Positions 49,711 through 58,812 of a DNA stretch of 64,000 nt are shown piece by piece. How positions within the stretch are numbered: the first letter of the stretch is position 1; the number at the start of each line of letters is the position of its first letter. The position numbers were made by a program, and so were the translations under genes. Origin of the DNA: Adiantum capillus-veneris (lineage: Eukaryota; Streptophyta; Polypodiopsida; Polypodiales; Pteridaceae); the NCBI GenBank assembly GCA_014529385.2, contig CM043944.1:59074268-59138267 (forward strand). The letters are read 5' to 3'. The notes beneath the pieces were generated by a model. The model was not told the origin of the DNA and made no database searches. It was given only the letters and a program-made list of their open reading frames with translations.

Positions 49711-49854
49711 ATTGGCTTGTAACTTTAATCGTTTATATATTGGATATTTTATTAAAGATTTTGAAAAGTTTAAGGTGTTGTACTTGAGTTTTAAGGTGGT
49801 GTAAATTTATTTTTTAAATGCATATTTTTTATTTTTTTCAAGATGGAATCTGTC

Positions 49855-49862
49855 TATATAAG
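49855..49862 (+). promoter_or_regulatory. TATA box of accessory gene 2
   Basis: TATATAAG, 81 bp upstream of the ATG at 49943, a normal plant spacing. Confidence 0.65.
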
Positions 49863-49942
49863 GAGGACCACCTCCTCATTTCACCATTTTCATCCCAGCA
49901 TTGCAGAGAGACCTAGCATACCCAATCACGCAAAGAGAAGAC

Positions 49943-51504
49943 ATGGCTACTACTAGTGCTTTAGATGCATTCCTTACTGAGGTTGGGCATGCAAATCGCC
50001 TTGAGCTTCAAGCATTTTTCACAATCCAACCCGATTTGGAAACCACCTTGACCCTCCACTCTCAATCTCTTGAGCACATTACTTCATACATTTCCACATG
50101 CATGGGGAGATTCATTGTTGAGTTACCAAACCGGCTAGGGCAATGGGTCCCTGAAGGCCTTCTCCACCACATCTACCAAGGGGACATGACATTTCATCAG
50201 CGGCTTGCACGCTTTGCCACCATAGCACAACCCGTCGGACAATATGTGCGGCTTGAAGCTGATGATGTGCGAGCAATGCGTAAGGGAAGGATCGGAAACA
50301 CTTTTTTCTCTGTTCAGGCCATAATGATATTCCTCCTTCATGAGTGACCAACATGCCCTGATATAGTGCTACCTCACTTGCAGATCGGCGGGGTATTGGC
50401 TGATGTGAAGGACCCCAAGCCCGCGGACATTGACTCATTCGCAGAGGAGAGGACGCTTGCCTTGACCTACCCTGTAGGGATTCAAGGCCTCTTGGAGGCC
50501 TCTCCATCAATCGGTTCATCCTCGGGACCGCCAGAAGGAACCACCACTCGGGATGCCATCCCTGAGGTAGAGATTACCCGCTTCTCCTCCGTTGTGGTGG
50601 GTGGGGAGGAGTTTGTGTTTATGCACGATCTGGAGAAATCCTTTGAGATTCGCATGGATGAGTGTTTCGCCATCCTCGATGCCCATGGCAAGTTTGAGGT
50701 TGATACCACCACCTCCCATGACGATGATCTCCTACTGCCCATGGGGAATACTTTGGCGGACACAGTGGCGATCGCACAAGCCGAGGTGGCAGCGGCCGAG
50801 CAGGCCAAGGTCTCTGAGGAGGATTTTGTGGCCGTGCAAGCCATGTGTTTGGCTAAACGCGCAAGAGTGGATTCACCACCACCTACTGCAACACCTGTAT
50901 TGCTTGATCCAAAGGGGAAGTCAAGCGTGGATCTTTACTTGCACCCGGATGCCGATGAGGAGGATCGTAGACAAGAGGTATAGATGCTCACTTACATTTG
51001 ATTATTACAAATGATTTTGTTAATGTTATATCATAATTCTGTGCCATATCTCAAAAAACCTATGTTCTGCAGGATGTTCTGGAGGTTGACGCCTGGGCGC
51101 AACGGTCAGGGGGTAGGAGGACGCCGTTCAGACCTCAAGCGGCACTTGCTCACTACCTCGGCACACTTCCCACTGGTGTCGTGGTGTTTTTCCATGCCGA
51201 CTACTCTCCCAATGGTCGCTACAACATTTTTGCTCTCCGTTCACTCTCCAAGGCGTTGTGTTTAACAACACTTGCCCAAACAGCCAACCTTGTAGTGCTT
51301 GTAAAGAAAGATTTTGCAATATCCACTTTCGGTGTAAACTTTTGCGGGCGCCTTATTGCCCATGTCTGCATGAACCAAGCTATAGGGGTTAATGACACCC
51401 AAGAAATCACCACCACTTTACTTAACAGGGAGCCACCCCAAAAGGCCAAGCGCCAGAAAATTGTAATTAGAAAGATCCTAAAGCAAAAGCCGGATATCAT
51501 GTAA
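49943..51504 (+). pseudogene. Transposon accessory gene 2 (488 codons, unknown)
   Basis: ATG at 49943 in a good context (GAAGACATGGCT). Exon one 49943-50977 is exactly 345 codons; intron 50978-51072 (donor GAG-GTATAG, acceptor TTCTGCAG) joins in phase 0 to exon two 51073-51504 (143 residues and stop). The only break is an in-frame TGA at 50345-50347. The N-terminal half is helical with few charges; the middle is acidic and Ala/Glu-rich (AQAEVAAAEQAKVSEEDF) with a short basic AKRARV that could be a nuclear signal. The C-terminal exon has a hydrophobic core (PTGVVVFFHADYSPNGRYNI, ANLVVLVKKDFAISTFGVNF) and a basic end. I recognise no family. It runs convergently with the H3 gene and probably assists transposition or element regulation, which is inference only. 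Confidence 0.6.
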
Positions 51505-51740
51505 AGAATTATTTCTTTAATGAAATAACTTTTTGCTGTCTATGACTCTCTTTCTTGCAAGGTTTTGAATTTCTTATATGTTGGGCTTCCATTGTGTATG
51601 AGAAGCACCTTGGTAATTTCTGCTATGACTACTAAAGGGTTTGGCAAGCATTAAAATTTAAAAAATGCATACTTTGTGATATCTAGTGTTCCAAAGTTAT
51701 GAATGTGCCTAGTAAAGGGCTTGGAAGTCCATAAAATATG

Positions 51741-51810
51741 CTGCCACAAGGGCGTGCATTGGGGCCTTCCATCAGAAAATGAAGTGTGCAAATGCGCGCC
51801 CTTGTGGCAG
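51741..51810. repeat. Hairpin 1 (20-bp arms, 30-nt loop)
   Basis: Arms 51741-51760 and 51791-51810 (CTGCCACAAGGGCGTGCATT against its complement) pair with one G-T wobble. The loop is 30 nt. It has the same arms and loop length as hairpin 2 but a different loop sequence. Confidence 0.9.
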
Positions 51811-52138
51811 ATGAATTTGGACACATCTAGGACCAAACCCAGGCACAAAACAGAGTAACAAGACTTTATTACCCAGTTGCAAAACAGAAAGACATGGATA
51901 CCCAGGTAACCTTAAGCCCATCTTGCCCCAAATACCTAAAGTTGTATTAACAAATCACAAGTGTAAACTATGTGGCAATATCTAGCCCTTTTTGGAGTAT
52001 AGGACTGACATGAACTAAGGGGGGATGATTGCCAGAAGAATCTATGCTAATTGAATCATTGAAGAAAATAGAACATACTTATTGCTTGTCAAAATTGTCT
52101 GAAAACCACTAGAAAGTGTCTGGAAAGCACTAGGAAAG

Positions 52139-52210
52139 GCTGCCACAAGGGCGCGCATTGTGTCCATCCATAGGCCTCTGGAAGCCCCAAATGCGCGCCC
52201 TTGTGGCAGC
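52139..52210. repeat. Hairpin 2 (perfect 21-bp arms, 30-nt loop)
   Basis: Arms 52139-52159 and 52190-52210 are perfectly complementary (GCTGCCACAAGGGCGCGCAT plus T). It is 398 bp from hairpin 1 in the same orientation, and the two are embedded in weakly similar flanks. Arm conservation with loop divergence suggests that the stem is what matters. Confidence 0.9.
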
Positions 52211-52592
52211 CAGTTTGGGGGCATTCCAAGCCATTTTCAACACTTTGTAGATGCTTTTTCCATGCAATAGTGAATCACATAGCATGGATACATAAGGAAG
52301 TGCATGCCCCACTTAGCCAAGGTGCTAAACGTAGGCAATTTTTCACAAAAACAAGCTAATGGCTACATACATACAATAGAAGGTAGACAAAACTTGAACC
52401 AGTGCTACATTGCATGGTATAGAATTAAAACAATACAATGCGCAGTGGGGTATACAATAAAAGACGCTTATATTCAAATTCTTCCCAATACAATGCACAG
52501 AGTGGGGTATACAATCAAAAGACGCTTGTATTCAAAATCTTCCCAATCTTGGAGTTCCGTAAATACAAAAAGGTTTGATGCCTAATTACAAG

Positions 52593-53456
52593 CTACTCCT
52601 CATGGCGCAAACGGCGAGCAAGCTGGATATCCTTGGGCATAATGGTTACACGCTTTGCATGGATGGCACAGAGGTTAGAATCCTCGAATATGCTAGTTAA
52701 ATATTGCTCTGTTGCCTCTTGGACTGCCTCTATGGCCACGGCGCCCATCCGAAACTGAGTGTTGTACAATTGCAAAACCTCCCTGCATAGCCTTGCAAAA
52801 GGGGCCCTCCGAATCAAGAGCTCGATGCTCTTTTGATAGTGTCGAATCTCCGCAAAAGCACGGCTGCGCTTTCGTACCTTCTGAGGTCGACGTGGAGGTG
52901 CATTTTTGGCACGAGTTGGGACAGCTTGCTTCCTCTTCTTGTAGACAGTGCTCTTTCTCTTTTTTTTTTGCACAGGCACTTCCAACACCTCATAATCTGA
53001 TTCCACCCACTCTCCATATGATTCGTTCTCTTCACTATTGACCGGATGTGATGGTGTAGGTCCACTCCCTTTAGGAAGTGTCTTACCCCCAATAGACATG
53101 TGAGCCTGATAAGTTTGTATTTGGACGCCGACCCATGGGGCATCTTCATCCGTTTGCGTCTCTTCGGAGCCTTCTGACGGTTGCTTTTGGCTGTTTGTTT
53201 CTTTTCCCTGGTCGCTCTCATCCTCCCTGTTGCCATCAGAATCGTTGGAGTCCGATAAATAGACAACAAGGCGATGCTTCCATCTCTCTTTTGCTACTGT
53301 AGAGGACTGCCCATGCTGATTTGAAGCTCCAGCTTCTTCTGTGTGGACTTCACCTTGAGGTTGTGAAGTTCCAGCTTCTGTTGCTGTACCTTTGAGTCGT
53401 TGGCCATCCGGCCCCTCTGGATATGCAATCCTAGCCGTTTGTTTTGTTCTTGCCAT
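52593..53456 (-). CDS. Histone H3 fusion protein, 287 aa, transposon-encoded
   Basis: Intronless, intact frame. The ATG at 53456 lies in an ideal context (ACCATGG) and gives [15 protein letters not shown]; the frame is open upstream but has no other ATG. Residues 2-9 equal the first eight residues of mature histone H3 (ARTKQTAR), keeping R2, T3, K4, T6 and R8, but K9 is Ile and S10 is Ala. Residues 10-190 are unrelated: polar, acidic at about 68-105, with basic clusters KKKRK (164-168) and KKRK (173-176) that look like nuclear signals. Residues about 200-287 are a full H3 fold: [15 protein letters not shown] (alpha N/alpha 1), a loop 1 of canonical length, [20 protein letters not shown] (alpha 2) and [20 protein letters not shown] (identical to canonical H3 in loop 2/alpha 3). 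Loop 1 is not lengthened, which argues against a CENH3 origin. It lies 141 bp downstream of the transposase stop on the same strand. Confidence 0.93.
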   Translation of the reverse strand: MARTKQTARIAYPEGPDGQRLKGTATEAGTSQPQGEVHTEEAGASNQHGQSSTVAKERWKHRLVVYLSDSNDSDGNREDESDQGKETNSQKQPSEGSEETQTDEDAPWVGVQIQTYQAHMSIGGKTLPKGSGPTPSHPVNSEENESYGEWVESDYEVLEVPVQKKKRKSTVYKKRKQAVPTRAKNAPPRRPQKVRKRSRAFAEIRHYQKSIELLIRRAPFARLCREVLQLYNTQFRMGAVAIEAVQEATEQYLTSIFEDSNLCAIHAKRVTIMPKDIQLARRLRHEE

Positions 53457-53499
53457 GGTAGCACCTAGTAGGGAAAATGACAAAATGAGCGCCTTCAAC

Positions 53500-53509
53500 C
53501 TTTAAATAG
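53500..53509 (-). promoter_or_regulatory. Possible TATA box of the H3 fusion gene
   Basis: CTATTTAAAG on the minus strand, 44 bp before the ATG, in the 141-bp gap after the transposase gene. If used, the 5' leader would be very short; read-through from the transposase gene is the alternative. Confidence 0.4.
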
Positions 53510-53597
53510 GTATTTTTGAGATTTGGGACCTTTCACACTATGCGGCCAATTGAGTGAAACTCAAATAAAGCAATTGAATTTAACAACTAAACCTAGA

Positions 53598-56470
53598 TCA
53601 TGCGGACGGATGACGCGACGCCCAAACGCTGCCTTTTCGATACTTAGTTGCACGGCAAGCTTCATGGCCCAGGGACGCTCGCGAGCGTTTCCACTTCTCG
53701 GATGCTGCAGTACGGGAGGCGTTGCGTAACTGCTTTGCTAACATCGACTCTCTTGCTTTCTCAATAGTATGAGTTCTCCCAAAGATGTGCCTAAAAAACC
53801 AGTTAAACATCTCTCGGAGGTAGTTGGAGTGTGAACTACCACCACCATGCCGAGTATTCTTGAAGTAGACTCCTTTTGCTCGATAGTGGGACTTCTCCAT
53901 GCCTTGTGTACTCCATATATCAAGCGAACCATAGTGGTCCATGAAGTATGCACCATGCGCATAGAGAATGTGCTAAAACAACCAAAAAGGAGATAAGCTA
54001 ATAGAAAAGTTGCATTTTCAAACATTGCATATGTATTAAGTCCGTTAAAACAAACCATGTAGTGTGTAATCTTGCTTTCAGACCATCCGTCCTTAGCAGC
54101 CTTTGTGAATTCATAAAGCACCTTCTTGAACTCCTCTCGCTGCTCAACTGTGGTGCTTGAAAGATTCATCAATTTCACAACCTTTTGAAAGGATGACCAT
54201 ACTAGCTTGCGTTGGTTAGCAACCTCCACATTGGGATCTTTGTCCGTCGTGCATGAACACAAATCTTTCCACAACTCCCATCGCTTCTCACTTGCTAGAT
54301 CGACACTTGCCTTGGATACCTGCATTGGAGACTTTGACATCTTCTTGAAAAATTGACGTGCCTTGGCTCCATTCATGGAAACCTTCTGTGCCACCTCATA
54401 TGTCTTCTCCTTACAAGTCTCTGCTACAATGTTCACCCTTGATCGGTGACATCCAATCTCATTAAGGAGCGTCTCCACCCCCTGCAAGGAGTCTTTTGAC
54501 CGTTGAAGGGGCCTCATTGTGAAATCATAATCAATGTGATGCTTTAGGATCCTATCAAATATTCGTATAAACGCATGCAATGTACAAAAGTGAACATTGT
54601 TGAGGGAGAAGGGAATTATGGGGTTCCACCCAACATCTTTGCTATCCCTATTGGGCACCTGCAGCATATCACATGAAAGAACCGAAGTTTGCCACTCCCT
54701 ATTTATATGGTCATCATTATCTTCATCCTGACCTTCCACTTGAGTTGCTCGACTTGTCTTGTGCCCTTTCGTACAGAATGGACAGGGAAGTAAAGAATTT
54801 GCACCTTGTTTGCATCCAAGCATGCACTTTATGGTCTTTAGATCACCACCTAAATGCCATTCAACATCAAACTCCCCACGTCCTGGAACCATGAGCTTCT
54901 CACCGTTTATTTGAGCTTTAATGACCTCTGTGACCCATGGGATTCTACTGAAAATCCATGCAAGGACTTCATGTGTCCTTTCGGAACTTTAATTGCACCA
55001 AGCCACCATATATCCTTCTCTGATTGCACACTAAAAGAGGGCTTTGTCGCTTCACTCGAACTGCAAGATTGCTTGGCATAAGCTAGGGATTCATTCATAA
55101 GCGTGATGCTCATTCTCTCCAACTTTCTCCCTTTAACAATTACACACTCATCCAACTTCAGCACGAACACAAGCTTGCCTTCAAGAACTGCCAACAATAT
55201 AAAGCCTCAGAATGCATGTTATGACACATCATAGAGCATGTAGGCAACTCTAAACTAACCTGCATCACTCAAATTGTAGAAAACAGCCATGGACTGCTGC
55301 AATCGTATCAAGTCCACAAAGATATTGTTGAATTTGGTGTAAACAAACCCTTCGGTCCGCAACACACTGTTAGAAACAGCACCGCTTCCCTTCTCGTGGC
55401 CCTTCCTTCCTTGTGATTTGCTACGGAGTGGCTGAAGAGGCATCGTGTCTTCAATATACAAGTAGTCCCCTAATCGGTGAACAACATCTTCATTTGACAC
55501 CTTCTTGGCAATCTGCACTCTGTGAGGAAGTGGAAATAGGTTTTCCGTGACTCCTCGACTTCTTAATGCATCTTTTAACACTTGATGTATTGCTTGATAG
55601 CCCTTGGTACTAATCCCAACAGCATCACAAATATCATGAACATCTAGATCAGTGACAATATTAGAAAAAACACTAAGAACTCTCTTAGTGATTGCGTCTT
55701 TCAAGTGTTTTGCCTCTGGAGCATCAAGCATGCCAATAAAATCCTCTTTGTTGAAACAAGAACGAAGTAAAGTAGCCCTAGCTGACGTATTCTCGCTGCC
55801 GCACGTTTCTTGGACGAAGTTCCTATTGCCCAAAACAACAATGATGAGCCGTATTAGACTTAAACAACATGAGGGACAGAACATGTTACCTCATAGCTGT
55901 CACCCTTCGTTTTCTTGCACCTCCACGTGGTGCAAGAGTCTGAATTTTGAACAACTCTCGTTTCCTCACCCTACCTCCCATGGCAGTACTCTTCATGTGT
56001 GAAAGAGTATCCTCAAGCTTTTTCATTATATTTTCCTTGGTTGTGATGGTGCTCTTTGCCTCCTCAAGCGCACTAGTAGCTGTTTGCATGTGATCTTGAA
56101 GATTGTGGAAACTCCCATTGAGCAACTGCCAATGACGCAAGTAGATTTCGGACCGCGCAATCTCATGTTTGTTGAGTCTCTTGCAGTAGCCCAACAAACC
56201 TTGCTCTCCATTTTCAACGTATTGCAACAATGATGGAATGTTTGTAAAAGATGGATGAACATTGAGAGAAGGATCCTTTGGATACAAGCATCCGTCTGTC
56301 CAGAGATCCACATTCTTCTCCCCTTGAGTGCGGCGTTCGTTGGCTGAAGGTAATGTACCCAAGCATGTTTTCTTTGTCGAAACATACTCTTAAGGTAGGC
56401 GTAGGAAAAGCCCTGGAGACCTACCGCGTGAAGAGCTTGCTGGGACATTGGTCACGTCGTCAAGAGGCAT
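53598..56470 (-). pseudogene. Unclassified DDE-like transposase gene, five exons, one frameshift
   Basis: Exons 56470-56425, 56343-55890, 55822-55260, 55187-54056 and 53972-53598. The four introns (81, 67, 72 and 83 bp) all have GT-AG ends and keep phase. The only defect is a missing base near 54973 (between GAIKVPKGHMK and the continuation LAWIFSRIPWV); with it the product would be about 856 residues. N-terminal 250 residues are mostly helical. Candidate catalytic acids are D in VLKLDECVIVKG (about 367), D in HLGGDLKTIKCM (about 470) and E in STQGMEKSHYRAKG (about 758). CPFC (490-493) may bind zinc with later Cys/His. The D...GDLK...CPxC order is shared, from memory, with DDE-like ORFs of several eukaryotic transposons, but I cannot assign a superfamily. 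It is the presumed mobilising enzyme of the 9.4-kb element. Confidence 0.7.
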
Positions 56471-56943
56471 TGTAGGATGGAGAGATGGAGCTTGAAGGAT
56501 GGAGAAATAGAGATTGTAGGATGGAGAGATGGAGCTTGAAGGATGGAGAGATGGGTGTGTAGGTGCAGCAGCAGGTGCAGGTGCAAGGGGGATGGGTGTA
56601 GGAGAGGAGCTTAGATTAGGAGGGAAAGTTTTCAATTTTGGGAGGAATTTCCTAAAAGTTTTGGAGGGAGTCAAAAAATGTTGAATTATGAGTAATTTAA
56701 CTTAAAAATCTTTTTTTTATTATGTGTATATGTTGGGGGTACTTTTTAGGAGGGAATAGAGTTTTTTTGAAAGTTTTTGAAAAAAGTCATTTTTTTAACC
56801 TCTTTGACCCAAGGATTTGCTTGGGTGGCATGGGAGAGTTACGAGGCCACTTACAAGTTGGCCAAAAAGCTAGAGAGAGAAGACCCCCTACATCCCTAAT
56901 TTTCAAATGGTTTACCCCTCCCTTCCCTACTTTTTAAATGGTT

Positions 56944-56975
<32 letters not shown>

Positions 56976-57089
56976 TTCCCCCTACCTTTTTAGGGGTTAA
57001 AGGTGGAGGAGACCCTACCAAAATAGCCCCATTCAAAGCCTTTGTCCCCCTTAATCTTGGCAGGCTTCCTTTAAATTAGGGATTCTTAC
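56471..57089. other. Right subterminal region of the transposon
   Basis: Just upstream of the transposase ATG is a short tandem repeat of GGATGGAGAGATGGAGCTTGA (56475-56550). A run of about 31 C is at 56945-56975. No gene. Confidence 0.6.
56945..56975. repeat. Poly-C tract
   Basis: About 31 consecutive C on the plus strand (G on the minus strand). The exact length is likely unreliable. Confidence 0.8.
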
Positions 57090-57122
57090 AAGGCCCATGG
57101 AGAGTCCATTTTTTTCCTAATG
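57090..57122 (-). repeat. Right terminal inverted repeat
   Basis: Inverted partner of 47682-47714; ends CCTAATG on the plus strand. Confidence 0.9.
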
Positions 57123-57854
57123 TCCTATTGCAGCATAAGTTATGGCTCCTCTACCTCTTCCTCTGCTTCGTCCTCTATTGCCTCTACCTCTTTGATTATT
57201 CCCTTGTCCTATTTGGGTCTGAGAAGGGGTTCCGGTAGCAGTTTGAGGATTTTGCCCCTCAGGACATTGACTCCTGTAGTGTCCCATTCTATTGCACCCA
57301 TAGCATCTTATGTTCGGAAAAGTCTGCTCTATGGTGGCTGCAGCTGACACTGTCCTTCGTTGACCTCCTTGATTATAATTCCCCCTTGCTCTTCCTCTAG
57401 AGTTATTGTAGTTGTAATAGTTCCTAGCAAGAGGGTTCCCTTCCGCTGCAAGTGGTTTAGCTCTTAGAAGAGCATCTTGAATATAGGTGGGTCTCATAGC
57501 TTCCAGCCGGTTGCTCAAGGGTTTATTTAAACCTTGACAAAAGCGAGCAATCTGTTGTTCCATAGTCATTGGTGGTGTGTATCGTCGTAAAGACACATAT
57601 TTGGTGTAATACTCTTCCAAAGTAAGCCCTAACTGTTTGAGGGCGAAGAACTCATTCATCTTGATAGCTTGGTGAGCTGGAGGAAGATATCTTTCTTTCA
57701 CTGCCTGCTTCATTCTTTCCCAAGAGGGACTAATGGAAGGATTATCTCTACAGTATTGTTTCCACCAGAGTTTGGCATCTCCGGTGAGCCGGAACATTCC
57801 TAACATTGCTTGATTTTCTGAAGCAGTTCCTACCGCCAAGAAATAATCATCCAT
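57117..57854 (-). CDS. gag: Chromovirus gag (nucleocapsid), ends inside the transposon edge
   Basis: The first ATG is at 57854, but the frame is open and gag-like upstream to 57992 (QLPTFKGEG, LERDAEAWLDAMDDYF), so the real start may be lost or non-ATG. Contains the capsid segment (LGMFRLTGDAKLWWKQYCRD, LGLTLEEYYTKYVSLRRYTP) and one zinc knuckle CYGCNRMGHYRSQC (C-x2-C-x4-H-x4-C), followed by an RG-rich tail. The stop codon TAG at 57117-57119 is provided by the terminal repeat of the inserted 9.4-kb transposon, which cuts gag from pol. Confidence 0.85.
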   Translation of the reverse strand: MDDYFLAVGTASENQAMLGMFRLTGDAKLWWKQYCRDNPSISPSWERMKQAVKERYLPPAHQAIKMNEFFALKQLGLTLEEYYTKYVSLRRYTPPMTMEQQIARFCQGLNKPLSNRLEAMRPTYIQDALLRAKPLAAEGNPLARNYYNYNNSRGRARGNYNQGGQRRTVSAAATIEQTFPNIRCYGCNRMGHYRSQCPEGQNPQTATGTPSQTQIGQGNNQRGRGNRGRSRGRGRGAITYAAIGH

Positions 57855-58214
57855 GGCGTCGAGCCATGCTTCGGCATCACGTTCTAAATTGGTTCCTTCT
57901 CCCTTGAAAGTTGGGAGTTGAACTTGTTTTAACAGTAGTTTCTTTTCCTGGGTGGGAGTATAGAGACTTTTGACAATTCCTTGAGTTTGTAATTAATGAA
58001 GATGTTTTAGTGTTTATACTTCTTTTGTTTTGTCATGCAGTTCTCTAATTTATATACTTTTTAACACACTAAAAACAGAATCTGACAATCATTAACAACA
58101 TTTCAATTTAACTACACAAGCATGTCATAAAACCATGGTATATACAAAGGTTGATACAACACTGACTCATACTATGTACAAGATGGGCTCATACTATATA
58201 CAATGTGTGATTCC

Positions 58215-58709
58215 TTAAATCAACAACCTCTTTACCACTGGTGGGTCTGACAGGGGATCAAAAAATATGACGTCTTTTGGTCCCCTAAACCTTGGGCCTA
58301 CCCTCATGGGCCAGATCCTACCTGGGTATATTACTGTGGCTACTTGATCATAGACCCACTGATTCTGTAAAACTTCTATCCCATCTACAACAATGGTCTG
58401 ATCTGGATCTTCAGTCCCACTAAAGAAGAAAACTTCGATGGTCCGAAGTGTTTCTTCCCACTTGAGTCTTTTTAGATTGAGTGTCAACCCTTCTAGCTGT
58501 CCCACATCAATCAGGAAAATTCCGCCAAACGGTGACCAGCTGATTCCCCATGTAGGAGGAGGGGAAAACATTAAATCTAACAATTGCATGATTCTCTTGC
58601 GAAGTACAAAGTTGTAGGAGTTGCAAGCAGCCTCGAACATGATGTTGAAAATCACAAACTTTTGGTAAGCTTGGCGGATATTTTCCTGTATTGATAGGGA
58701 AATTCTCAT
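58215..58709 (-). CDS. Extra 164-aa ORF upstream of gag in the chromovirus
   Basis: An intact ATG-to-stop frame between the primer site (58799-58810) and gag. The product begins MRISLSIQENIRQAYQKF, with hydrophobic and aromatic stretches (PPPTWGISWSPFGGIFLID) and a C-terminal region of mixed charge. It has no zinc knuckle or recognised fold, and is not part of the usual chromovirus gene set that I know. It could be an N-terminal gag module separated by a stop, or a separate accessory gene. The region from 57993 to 58214 shows nothing coding. Confidence 0.5.
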   Translation of the reverse strand: MRISLSIQENIRQAYQKFVIFNIMFEAACNSYNFVLRKRIMQLLDLMFSPPPTWGISWSPFGGIFLIDVGQLEGLTLNLKRLKWEETLRTIEVFFFSGTEDPDQTIVVDGIEVLQNQWVYDQVATVIYPGRIWPMRVGPRFRGPKDVIFFDPLSDPPVVKRLLI

Positions 58710-58798
58710 TTCACAATATACTATAATTAAAAATGCAATGCAATTTATGACTATTTCCCAACTTTTACCCTTCTAAGGTCAAGACCTTATTAAACCAT

Positions 58799-58810
58799 GC
58801 TCTGATACCA
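58799..58810 (-). other. Initiator-Met tRNA primer-binding site
   Basis: TGGTATCAGAGC on the minus strand, two bases inside the 5' LTR: the standard plant initiator-tRNA-Met primer site. Similarity continues into CATGGTTTA. Confidence 0.95.
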
Positions 58811-58812
58811 CT

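Larger units (their letters stand above)
51505..52592. other. Convergent intergenic region with two long hairpins
   Basis: Separates the 3' ends of accessory gene 2 and the H3 gene. Besides the two palindromes it contains a repeated CAATGC-CAGTGGGGTATACAAT-AAAGACGCTT (about 52435 and 52492). No coding signal. Confidence 0.7.
47682..57122. mobile_element. 9.4-kb DNA transposon encoding a transposase and a histone H3 fusion
   Basis: Lies exactly between chromovirus gag and pol and is flanked by 33-bp terminal inverted repeats that match at 31 of 33 positions. Adjacent bases are TCT on the left and TCC on the right: possibly a 3-bp target duplication with one change, but this is not certain. 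The ends start CATTAGGAAAAA, one base from the CACTA-type end, and a 3-bp duplication would also fit that superfamily, yet the transposase is not recognisably TNP2. Gene order: two plus-strand genes (48392-49710; 49943-51504), a hairpin-bearing gap, then two minus-strand genes (H3 fusion 52593-53456; transposase 53598-56470). All multi-exon genes have short introns of 67-112 bp. Confidence 0.85.

Noticed and set aside
50112-50844. Minus-strand frames of 120-135 codons opposite accessory gene 2
   Set aside because: They are antisense shadows of the spliced plus-strand gene with TATA box.
52593-53456. Reading the H3 protein as a centromeric CENH3
   Set aside because: Loop 1 is not lengthened, and the alpha 2 to alpha 3 region follows canonical H3 ([20 protein letters not shown]), so a canonical H3 origin is more likely.
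53457-53498. Fourteen extra residues upstream of MARTKQTAR
   Set aside because: There is no ATG there; the ATG at 53456 has an ideal context and gives the exact H3 N-terminus.
56026-56448. 140-codon minus frame overlapping transposase exons 1 and 2
   Set aside because: It ignores the phase-consistent introns and is out of frame with the coiled N-terminal region.
56945-56975. Poly-C as a functional end feature
   Set aside because: No counterpart exists at the left end, and homopolymer length is error-prone in assemblies.
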